The notes under the pieces were generated by a model. It was not told the origin of the DNA, did no database searches, and saw only the letters and a list, made by a program, of their open reading frames with translations. Below, piece after piece: positions 1-5,054 of a stretch of 5,597 bases of DNA. A program made the position numbers and the translations under genes. Numbering within the stretch: the stretch's first letter is position 1; every line of letters begins with the position of its first letter. Origin of the DNA: JANYJJ01 sp038241115 (GTDB lineage Bacteria > Pseudomonadota > Gammaproteobacteria > Burkholderiales > Burkholderiaceae_C); the NCBI GenBank assembly GCA_038241115.1, contig JBBRGA010000180.1, forward strand, positions 1-5,597, in the 5' to 3' direction.

Positions 1-163
1 CCTCGACCCGCTGTGTGGCCGGCGCTGCGGCCATCGCGGGGGCCGGGTGGAGCAGGGCGGTCAACAAAAATGCCAGCGCAGTGAGCGCAAGCGCCAACAG
101 CCGCATGAAGCGCTTTGTCGCTGCGGCCGGCGTGCCGGCAGGTTGGTTGACGATGGAGATCAT
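1..163 (-). CDS. N-terminal fragment of an exported or membrane-anchored protein, unknown function
   Basis: Only the first 54 codons are visible; the gene continues past the left edge. The peptide has a basic stretch (Lys17, Arg18, Arg21), then a leucine/alanine-rich hydrophobic core at about residues 22-40, then HPAPAMAAAPATQ. This is the pattern of a Sec signal peptide with likely cleavage after an Ala-Met-Ala site near residue 46. The first in-frame ATG is at 163 but has no clear Shine-Dalgarno sequence. A second ATG at 106 (Met20) would give a more usual signal peptide length starting MRLLALALTALAF and is a serious alternative. The gene points the same way as the regulator gene upstream of it, with 138 bp between them. 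Nothing in the visible part names the mature protein, so no function is proposed. Confidence 0.6.
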   Translation of the reverse strand, partial: MISIVNQPAGTPAAATKRFMRLLALALTALAFLLTALLHPAPAMAAAPATQRVE

Positions 164-277
164 GGAGTGAGTGCGGCAAGAGCGCGACGAGAGTGTGGAC
201 AGACGTAAGCGAATGTCATATTGGACAAGCTTTTGGCCCTTTGAACCCGCGTAGCCCCGAGATCTTTACCCAGTAGA

Positions 278-293
278 CGTGCAGCAACGCACG
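278..293 (-). terminator. Small hairpin just after the regulator gene, weak terminator candidate
   Basis: CGTGC and GCACG form a perfect 5-bp stem around a 6-base loop, starting 9 bases beyond the stop codon of the IclR gene. No run of T follows in the minus-strand direction, so it is not a standard intrinsic terminator, and a stem this short may be chance. The rest of 164-301 shows no convincing gene or other element. It presumably also carries the promoter of the leftward exported-protein gene, but no clear -35/-10 pair was recognised. Confidence 0.2.
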
Positions 294-301
294 GCAACAC
301 G

Positions 302-1111
302 CTAAACGGTCTGCGCCGCCGCTGCCGCGGACAAGCCAACCAGCATGTGGGACAACTGTTGCGCCTGCCGCTGCAGCGCGGCGCCAACCTCAACTCGTCG
401 AGCGGCATCCAGACGCGATGAGATCGCGGCCACGCTGATGGCGGCCAGTGGGTAGACCGCCGGCAATGCCACGCCCACTGCAGCAGTTCCGGCCACCACC
501 GCGCTGTCAAGGAAGGCAAAGCCGCGTGCGCGGCCTTCTTCCACGGCTGCTTTCACGCGCGCCGGGTCCAGCACCGACAACTTGGCGTAGCGCTGCGCGT
601 TGGCGCTGATGATCTCGTTGGCCTCGTCAGGCGGCAGCGCGCACAGGATGGCCAGGCCGCCGGCGCCCACGCCCAGCGGCCGACGGATGCCCACATCGAG
701 CGTCAGCGCCTTGATCGGGTAGTCGCCCAGCGCGCGTGCGGTGCAAATCGCCTCCAGGCCACGCCGCTCGCTCAGATAAACGGTGTCTTTGGTTTCTTCG
801 GCAATCTCGGTCAGCGCCAACTCGCAACGTTCGGCCAGCTGAAACCGTGGGCGCGTCAGCAGACCCAACTCGTGCAGCAGCGGCCCCAAAAAGTATTTGC
901 GCGTCACCGGATGGCGCTCGACCATGCCTTCCAGCTCAAGGCGCTGCAGCATGCGAAAGCAGGTCGACGTGGGCAGCCCGCTGGCGGTGGCCACATCGCC
1001 CAGACGCATGCCGTTGCGCCCCCTCGATGCGACCACCCGCAGCATGCTGACGACGCGCTCAATGCTCTGGGTGCCACTGCGCACAGTCCCTGTCGAAACG
1101 CTCTGTGTCAT
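302..1111 (-). CDS. IclR-family transcriptional regulator
   Basis: This is a 269-residue protein, the usual IclR length. Residues about 15-75 form the winged helix-turn-helix DNA-binding domain: SIERVVSMLRVV leads into it, and the SGLPTSTCFRMLQRLE stretch (about 44-60) is the recognition helix region. The wing follows at VERHPVTRKYFLG. Residues about 88-255 match the effector-binding domain, with the characteristic GIRRPLGVGAGGLAIL segment (141-155) and a late GTAAVGVALP...AISVAAI stretch (208-230). The ATG at 1111 is preferred because GGAAGG lies 5 bases upstream and the protein then begins shortly before the DNA-binding domain. In-frame ATG codons at 1144 and 1240 would add unconserved tails. 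The gene is divergent from the hydro-lyase/lyase genes, the standard arrangement for an IclR regulator that controls its neighbours and itself. IclR proteins usually sense small carboxylates or aromatic acids; the ligand here is unknown. Family assignment is firm; the target genes are inferred from position. Confidence 0.93.
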   Translation of the reverse strand: MTQSVSTGTVRSGTQSIERVVSMLRVVASRGRNGMRLGDVATASGLPTSTCFRMLQRLELEGMVERHPVTRKYFLGPLLHELGLLTRPRFQLAERCELALTEIAEETKDTVYLSERRGLEAICTARALGDYPIKALTLDVGIRRPLGVGAGGLAILCALPPDEANEIISANAQRYAKLSVLDPARVKAAVEEGRARGFAFLDSAVVAGTAAVGVALPAVYPLAAISVAAISSRLDAARRVEVGAALQRQAQQLSHMLVGLSAAAAAQTV

Positions 1112-1211
1112 TGCGACCTTCCCGACGCAAACGGTTTCCACCATGCGGCAGAACTTGGGGTTCGACCTGAAGGCCAAAGCGTGTGTTTCATTGGACGATA
1201 CCCCTTGGTTT

Positions 1212-1240
1212 ATTTCTTTTGAATTGCCACATTGTGACAA
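1212..1240 (-). promoter_or_regulatory. Candidate promoter for the IclR regulator gene
   Basis: On the minus strand TTGTCA (1240-1235) is followed after 17 bases by AGAAAT (1217-1212). The -35 box is a good match and the -10 box a poor one. It would overlap the rightward promoter, so one regulator bound near 1232-1240 could affect both directions. Low confidence. Confidence 0.22.
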
Positions 1241-1247
1241 ACTTAAT
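1219..1247 (+). promoter_or_regulatory. Candidate sigma70 promoter for the hydro-lyase/lyase genes
   Basis: TTGAAT (1219-1224) and CTTAAT (1242-1247) are separated by 17 bases and sit in the most AT-rich part of the divergent region. A start of transcription about seven bases after the -10 box would fall near 1254, only about 12 bases before the ATG at 1267. Both boxes are imperfect matches, and the placement is inferred. Confidence 0.35.
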
Positions 1248-1266
1248 TTCGCGCGTGCCGCAGACC

Positions 1267-2532
1267 ATGACCGAAAAAATCCTGGCCCGCGCGAGCGGGC
1301 GGGCCTCGGTGCAGCCCGGCGACGAGATCGAGGCCCGGCCTGACTTCGTCATCAGCTACGACTTTCCTGGTTACACCGATGTGTTTTTCCGCGAGGCCCG
1401 AGAGGAATTTGGCATCGACAAGGTCGCCAAGCCCGAGCGTTTTGTGCTGTTCATCGACCACATGATTCCCGCGGCCGCGCCCAAGGAAGAAGAGTTGCAC
1501 CGCGGCACCCGCGCCTGGGGCGCCGCGCAGGGTGTGCCAGTGATCGAACGCAAAGGCATCGGCCACCAGGTGTCGGCAGAGATGGGCTACGCCACGCCGG
1601 GTGCGTTCATCGTGCACTTCGACGGTCATGTCAGCCAGCTGGGCGCGTTCGGTGCGTACGCCTTCGGCGCGCGCAAGGGCGTGTTGGAAGCCTATGTGTC
1701 CGAAACCATCGCGCTGCGCGTGCCGCCCACGGTGAAGATCGTGCTCAACGGCAGCTTGCAGCTGGGCGTCATGGCGCGCGATGTGTTCCATCACCTGGTG
1801 CGGGTGATGGGCCCGTCGTCATGTGCGTTCAAGGCGGTGGAGCTGAGCGGCCCGGTGATTGACGCGATGAGCGTCGAGGGACGGCAGACCATCTGCGGCC
1901 AGGCGATGTTTCTTGGCGCCACCACGATGCTGATCGCGCCCGACGCGGCCACCTACGCCTGGCTGGACGGCCGCAAGCGGCTGGACGTCGCGCCGGTGCA
2001 TCCGGATCCTGATGCGGTTTATGAGCGGGTGGTCACCCTCGATGTGTCCACTCTCGAGCCGATCGTGGTGATACCGCCCAGCCCGGCCAACACGCGTGAC
2101 CTGTCGGCGCACCTGGGGCTTGAAGTGCATTCGGGCTACCTGGGCTCGTGCGCCAGCGGCCGGCTGGAGGACCTGCGCATCGCCGCACAGGTGCTGCGCG
2201 GGCGCCAGGTCAAGCCGGGCTTTCAGCTGCATGTGGTGCCCACGTCGCAGGCCATCATGGTGCAAGCCGCGCGCGAGGGGTTGATCGAGACGCTGGCCGA
2301 GGCCGGCGCCTTCATCAGTTCGCCGACCTGCGATTACTGCTACGGCCGCATTGCCACGATGGCCGACGGCCAGCGTGCCGTGTCCACCGGCACCTTGAAC
2401 ACGCCGGGGCGCATGGGCAGCGTCAATTCCGAGATCTACATCTGCAACGCTGCGGTGGTGGCGGCGTCGGCTGTGGAAGGCTGCATTGCCGACCCGCGGC
2501 CTTATCTGACCCACAGCCTGGGAGCTTTGTGA
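1267..2532 (+). CDS. Aconitase/LeuC-family hydro-lyase large subunit, divergent active site
   Basis: This 421-residue protein aligns along its whole length with the large subunits of 3-isopropylmalate isomerase, homoaconitase and dimethylmaleate hydratase. These enzymes use a [4Fe-4S] cluster to remove and re-add water on hydroxy acids. The three cluster cysteines are present: Cys295 in LGSCASGR, and Cys355 and Cys358 in SPTCDYCYG. Asp64-His65, His100, the GAFGAYAFG block (126-134), SVEGRQTIC (202-210) and Arg382 are also kept. Several normally near-invariant positions differ: Asp-Ser-His-Thr is Asp119-Gly-His-Val, the Asn and Glu after TIC are Gly211 and Phe215, and the Arg of SNRNF is Leu377. 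These changes argue against it being ordinary LeuC. The ATG at 1267 is chosen because MTEKILAR matches the usual family N-terminus; in-frame GTG codons at 1183, 1234 and 1255 would add an unconserved tail. No Shine-Dalgarno sequence precedes 1267. The small subunit follows with a one-base overlap. Family is certain; substrate is unknown. Confidence 0.92.
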   Translation: MTEKILARASGRASVQPGDEIEARPDFVISYDFPGYTDVFFREAREEFGIDKVAKPERFVLFIDHMIPAAAPKEEELHRGTRAWGAAQGVPVIERKGIGHQVSAEMGYATPGAFIVHFDGHVSQLGAFGAYAFGARKGVLEAYVSETIALRVPPTVKIVLNGSLQLGVMARDVFHHLVRVMGPSSCAFKAVELSGPVIDAMSVEGRQTICGQAMFLGATTMLIAPDAATYAWLDGRKRLDVAPVHPDPDAVYERVVTLDVSTLEPIVVIPPSPANTRDLSAHLGLEVHSGYLGSCASGRLEDLRIAAQVLRGRQVKPGFQLHVVPTSQAIMVQAAREGLIETLAEAGAFISSPTCDYCYGRIATMADGQRAVSTGTLNTPGRMGSVNSEIYICNAAVVAASAVEGCIADPRPYLTHSLGAL

Positions 2533-3059
2533 TGGCCATGCAAAACCTGCGGGGTCGCGTCGCCTGGGTGTTTGAAGAAGACGACTACGACATCGACCTG
2601 ATCGTGGGCGTGCGCAACATCAAAGTCACCGACATCGATGAACTGGCTGCACTGGTGATGGCCGACCAGGCACCCGGCTTCGCCGCCACGGTGCAGCGCG
2701 GCGATCTGCTGGTGGGCGGGCGCAATTTTGGCTACGGCCATCCGCACTACCCCGCAATGCGCGCGATGCGCCACCTGGGCATCGCCGGCGTGGTGGCCGA
2801 ATCGTTTTCACCGGGCTTCTTTCGCGGCGAGATCAGCATGGGCTTTCCCCTGGTCACCTGTCCCGGCATTCTGGGCGCGGCCCGGCGTGGCGACGCCGTC
2901 GAGGTGGATTGGCAGGCCGCGCAGGTGCGCCTGCCCACACGCGGCCAGACGCTGGCGCTGCAACCGCTGGGCGCCGCCGAGCGCGGCACGCTCGAAGCCG
3001 GTGGGCTGATTCCGTATCTCAAATCGCGCATGGCCCAGGCCAAAGGAGTTGCAGCATGA
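2532..3059 (+). CDS. LeuD/DmdB-family hydro-lyase small subunit lacking the SSRE motif
   Basis: This 175-residue protein has the length and layout of the swivelling small subunit (aconitase domain 4) that closes over the cluster in the large subunit. Recognisable blocks are DYDIDLI (18-24, matching the usual DNIDTDLI), GDLLVGGRNFGYG (57-69), AGVVAESFSPGFFRG (85-99), GFPLVTCP (104-111) and LEAGGLIPYL (154-163). In the family, NFGxG is followed by Ser-Ser-Arg-Glu-His-Ala, which supplies the catalytic base serine and a substrate-carboxylate arginine in aconitase. Here residues 70-75 read HPHYPA, so these side chains are absent while the flanking fold is intact. The start at 2532 shares its A with the TGA of the large subunit gene (TGATG), and GGAG at 2521-2524 gives a ribosome site; a second ATG at 2538 is less likely. 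The arrangement implies coupled translation and a 1:1 complex. It is probably the partner of the upstream protein; substrate unknown. Confidence 0.9.
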   Translation: MAMQNLRGRVAWVFEEDDYDIDLIVGVRNIKVTDIDELAALVMADQAPGFAATVQRGDLLVGGRNFGYGHPHYPAMRAMRHLGIAGVVAESFSPGFFRGEISMGFPLVTCPGILGAARRGDAVEVDWQAAQVRLPTRGQTLALQPLGAAERGTLEAGGLIPYLKSRMAQAKGVAA

Positions 3060-3955
3060 CCACCACCCACCAACAACTGCGCCAACAACTTCGCGGTCGA
3101 ATCACCAGCGGCCCCACCTTCTGGTTTGCCGGCGCGCAAGACGCGCTGTCGGCGTTGCTGGTCGATCAGTCGGATTTCGACGGCATCTTCAGCACGGGCT
3201 TCGGCATCTCAGCGTCGTTGCTGGGCCAGCCCGACATGGAGCTGTACACGCTCAGCGAAAACGTGCAGGTCGTCGATCACATGGCCAACGTCGTGCGCAA
3301 GCCGATCTTTGCGGACGCCGACACCGGCTACGGCAACGTGCTGAACGTCGCCCGCACGGTGCGCGCGTTCGAGAAAGCCGGCGTGGCCGCGTTGTCCATC
3401 GAAGACCAGGTCAGCCCCAAGCGCTGCCCAGCGGCGGCCACGCAGTCTGTCGTGGTGCCGTTGGTCGATGCGGTGGCACGTGTGCGCGCGGCAGTCGATG
3501 CGCGGCAAGACCCAGACTTGCTGATCGTCGCCCGCACCGACGTGTCCGACCCGCAAGAGGCGCTGGAGCGCGCGGCCCGATTTGTCGAGGCAGGCGCCGA
3601 CCTGATCCAGCCCATCTCACGCACCTTCAGCAGCTACGACGACCTGGCGCGCCTGCGTGAGGTGTGCGGCTGCCGGCTGTCGCTGCAGCTGATGGAAGGC
3701 ACCTGGATGGCCAAGCTCGACAGGGCGCAGATTGAATCGGTGGCCGCCTTTGCCACTTACCCCATCGTGACGCTGTTCAGCATGGTGCACGCAATGCAGA
3801 CCAACCTGGCGGCACTGGCCGCGCAGCGCGGCGCGCCCATGACCGCGTTGCCATGCGGCCGCACCACGATGGCAGCCTTCAAAGACCTGATCGGCTGGCA
3901 TGCGCTGGAGCAGAAACAGGCGCTGTACGAGTCGGGCATTCACAAGCGGTCGTGA
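3056..3955 (+). CDS. Isocitrate lyase/PEP mutase-family carbon-carbon lyase, variant catalytic loop
   Basis: This 299-residue cytoplasmic TIM-barrel protein belongs to the group containing 2-methylisocitrate lyase (PrpB), 2,3-dimethylmalate lyase and oxaloacetate decarboxylase. Members split or decarboxylate 2-hydroxy or 2-oxo acids with Mg2+. Visible family blocks are FAGAQDALSALL (24-35), GFGISASLLGQPD (48-60), the metal-binding FADADTGYGN with Asp87 and Asp89 (85-94), IEDQVSPKRC (115-124), IVARTD with Arg160 (157-162), and a terminal YESG resembling the PrpB end. Cys124 of the flexible loop is present, which fits a lyase and argues against a phosphonate-forming PEP mutase. The usual Lys-Arg-Cys-Gly-His reads KRCPA, so the loop Gly-His is missing. 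The ATG overlaps the previous stop (ATGA), and AAAGGAG at 3042-3048 lies 7 bases upstream, which fixes the start. It probably cleaves the product of the hydro-lyase; 2,3-dimethylmalate and 3-methylmalate types are candidates only. Confidence 0.9.
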   Translation: MTTTHQQLRQQLRGRITSGPTFWFAGAQDALSALLVDQSDFDGIFSTGFGISASLLGQPDMELYTLSENVQVVDHMANVVRKPIFADADTGYGNVLNVARTVRAFEKAGVAALSIEDQVSPKRCPAAATQSVVVPLVDAVARVRAAVDARQDPDLLIVARTDVSDPQEALERAARFVEAGADLIQPISRTFSSYDDLARLREVCGCRLSLQLMEGTWMAKLDRAQIESVAAFATYPIVTLFSMVHAMQTNLAALAAQRGAPMTALPCGRTTMAAFKDLIGWHALEQKQALYESGIHKRS

Positions 3956-3984
3956 CAAGGTTTCAGTTTTTCACGCCTGTAAAA

Positions 3985-4020
3985 AATCCAAAAAGCAATC
4001 CAACCATCAATCCAACAAAC
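3985..4020 (+). repeat. Three 12-base units in an A/C-rich leader
   Basis: AATCCAA recurs at 3985, 3997 and 4009, exactly 12 bases apart. The second and third units share CAATCCAAC (3996-4004 and 4008-4016). A fourth, degraded unit (AAACCCACCAGG, 4021-4032) runs into the ribosome site. The stretch is almost free of G on this strand, so the transcript should be unstructured ahead of the binding-protein gene. It fills most of the 85-bp gap after the lyase gene. Whether it binds anything or is simply a relaxed leader cannot be told from sequence. Confidence 0.6.
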
Positions 4021-4040
4021 AAACCCACCAGGAGTCTTCC

Positions 4041-5033
4041 ATGAGCTTCGTTCGTCGTCGTGTTTTTTCGGCCAGCCTGATCACCTCGGTGCTGCTGACT
4101 TCCGCCCCCGCTTTGGTGCTTGCACAAGCGCAGGCCTTCCCCAACAAGCCGATCCGCATCATCGTTCCGTACCCGGCCGGCGGCGCCACCGATGTGGCCG
4201 CGCGCTTGTTGGCACCGCGCCTGCAAGAAGAGCTGAAGCAGAACGTGATTGTCGAGAACAAGCCCGGCGCCAGCGGTAATCTCGGCATGCAGTCGCTGAT
4301 GCAAAGCCCGGCCGATGGGCACACGCTGGCCATGAGCCTGACGGGCATGCTGTCGGTCAACCCGGTCACTTACACCAAGGCCGGCTTCACCGCCGCCGAC
4401 TTCGTGCCGGTGGCCAGGGTGTCGCTGGCCCCGCTGGTGTTGGTGGTGCCGGCTGCATCACCCTGGAAAACGGTGGGCGACCTGGTGGCAGCTGGCAAGG
4501 CAGCGGGCAAAGACGGCTTGCCTTACGGATCGGCGGGCGCGGGCGGCCTGTCGCACCTCGCCTCTGAGCTGCTCAATGCCAATGCCAACGGCAACTACAC
4601 CCACGTGCCCTACAAAGGCGGCGCGGCCACCGCCACCGCCGTGCTCGGGGGCGAGGCCACCACAGCGTTCAACACGATAGAAACGGTTCTGCCCCTCATA
4701 CGCGCCAAACGGTTGCGAGCCCTGGCAGTGTCTACTCGGGAACGCTCACCCGCGTTGCCTGACGTGCCCACAGCGCTGGAGGCAGGTATCAAGAATTACG
4801 AAGCGCTGGGCTGGTTCGGGCTGATGGCGCCAGCCGGCACCCCTCAGGCCATCATCGGACAATTGAGTAGCGAAATCACTAAAGCTATGGCCACACCCGC
4901 GATACGCGAGCGCGCTTTGCAGGAGGGGGCGACTCCCGTCGGCAGCACGCCGGCGCAGTTCGAGCGCTTCGTCCGCGACGAGATCGCCAAGTGGACCCGC
5001 ATCATCGCTGACGCCGGCATCAAACTGGAGTGA
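4041..5033 (+). CDS. Bug/TctC-family periplasmic carboxylate-binding protein
   Basis: This 330-residue protein has the standard length of the substrate-binding subunit of tripartite tricarboxylate transporters. A Sec signal peptide is evident: basic MSFVRRR, a hydrophobic core at about 8-28, and probable cleavage around residues 28-32 (VLAQAQA). The mature protein opens with FPNKPIRIIVPYPAGGATD (33-51), the family hallmark whose turn contacts the ligand carboxylate. Other family blocks are NKPGASGN (73-80), YGSAGAGGLSHLASELL (162-178), HVPYKGG (188-194) and LPDVPTALEAG (239-249). AGGAG at 4030-4034, six bases before the ATG, fixes the start. The gene follows the lyase by 85 bp on the same strand, so it may be cotranscribed or have its own start. 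No TctA or TctB membrane subunit is visible; such unpaired binding proteins are common in Burkholderiales. It probably captures the acid degraded by the neighbouring enzymes; the ligand cannot be deduced. Confidence 0.93.
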   Translation: MSFVRRRVFSASLITSVLLTSAPALVLAQAQAFPNKPIRIIVPYPAGGATDVAARLLAPRLQEELKQNVIVENKPGASGNLGMQSLMQSPADGHTLAMSLTGMLSVNPVTYTKAGFTAADFVPVARVSLAPLVLVVPAASPWKTVGDLVAAGKAAGKDGLPYGSAGAGGLSHLASELLNANANGNYTHVPYKGGAATATAVLGGEATTAFNTIETVLPLIRAKRLRALAVSTRERSPALPDVPTALEAGIKNYEALGWFGLMAPAGTPQAIIGQLSSEITKAMATPAIRERALQEGATPVGSTPAQFERFVRDEIAKWTRIIADAGIKLE

Positions 5034-5054
5034 GCGCCGTTCAGCGATCGGCGC
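5034..5054. terminator. Inverted repeat at the convergent gene ends, possible bidirectional terminator
   Basis: GCGCCG (5034-5039) and CGGCGC (5049-5054) form a perfect GC-only 6-bp stem with a 9-base loop. It begins immediately after the stop codon of the binding-protein gene, and the opposing stop codon (5041-5043) lies inside the loop. Position and symmetry suit a shared transcription end for two convergent genes only 7 bp apart. There is no T run on either side, so intrinsic termination is not assured. Confidence 0.35.

Larger units (their letters stand above)
1112..1266. promoter_or_regulatory. Divergent intergenic control region with short inverted repeats
   Basis: These 155 bp separate the two divergent start codons and should hold both promoters and the regulator's operator. 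The stretch 1203-1250 is clearly more AT-rich than the surrounding coding DNA. Three short odd-length inverted repeats can be seen: AAACGGTTT (1129-1137), GAAC-5-GTTC (1151-1163) and TTGTGACAA (1232-1240). The first two lie in the leader of the regulator gene, where binding would suit autorepression. The third lies between the candidate -35 and -10 boxes of the rightward promoter. Each repeat has only four paired bases per arm, so any one may be chance. Confidence 0.5.

Noticed and set aside
160..519. Minus-strand reading frame of 119 codons across the end of the IclR gene and the gap to its left
   Set aside because: It is out of frame with the well-supported IclR gene, is rich in Arg, Trp and Pro as expected of a shifted high-GC frame, and resembles no family.
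1243..1794. Antisense reading frame of 183 codons opposite the first part of the large subunit gene
   Set aside because: Low-complexity His/Arg-rich translation with no domain pattern; it would also occupy the divergent promoter region.
1819..2514. Long antisense reading frame (231 codons) opposite the large subunit gene
   Set aside because: Typical high-GC antisense shadow, rich in His, Arg and Gly. The plus strand carries the conserved cysteine motifs.
1267..3059. Annotating the pair as leucine-biosynthesis LeuC and LeuD
   Set aside because: Key isopropylmalate isomerase residues are replaced in both subunits, no leuB is adjacent, and the context is carboxylate uptake and cleavage.
3049..3660. 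203-codon plus-strand frame inside the lyase gene
   Set aside because: Shifted frame dominated by Arg and Gly; the overlapping frame has clear isocitrate lyase-family motifs.
3056..3955. Phosphoenolpyruvate mutase and phosphonate biosynthesis
   Set aside because: The loop cysteine of the lyase branch is present, and there is no phosphonopyruvate decarboxylase or other phosphonate gene nearby.
3966..3986. TTTTT and AAAAA as a hairpin terminator after the lyase gene
   Set aside because: The stem would be A-T pairs only around a 9-base loop, too weak to terminate; the binding-protein gene may be cotranscribed.
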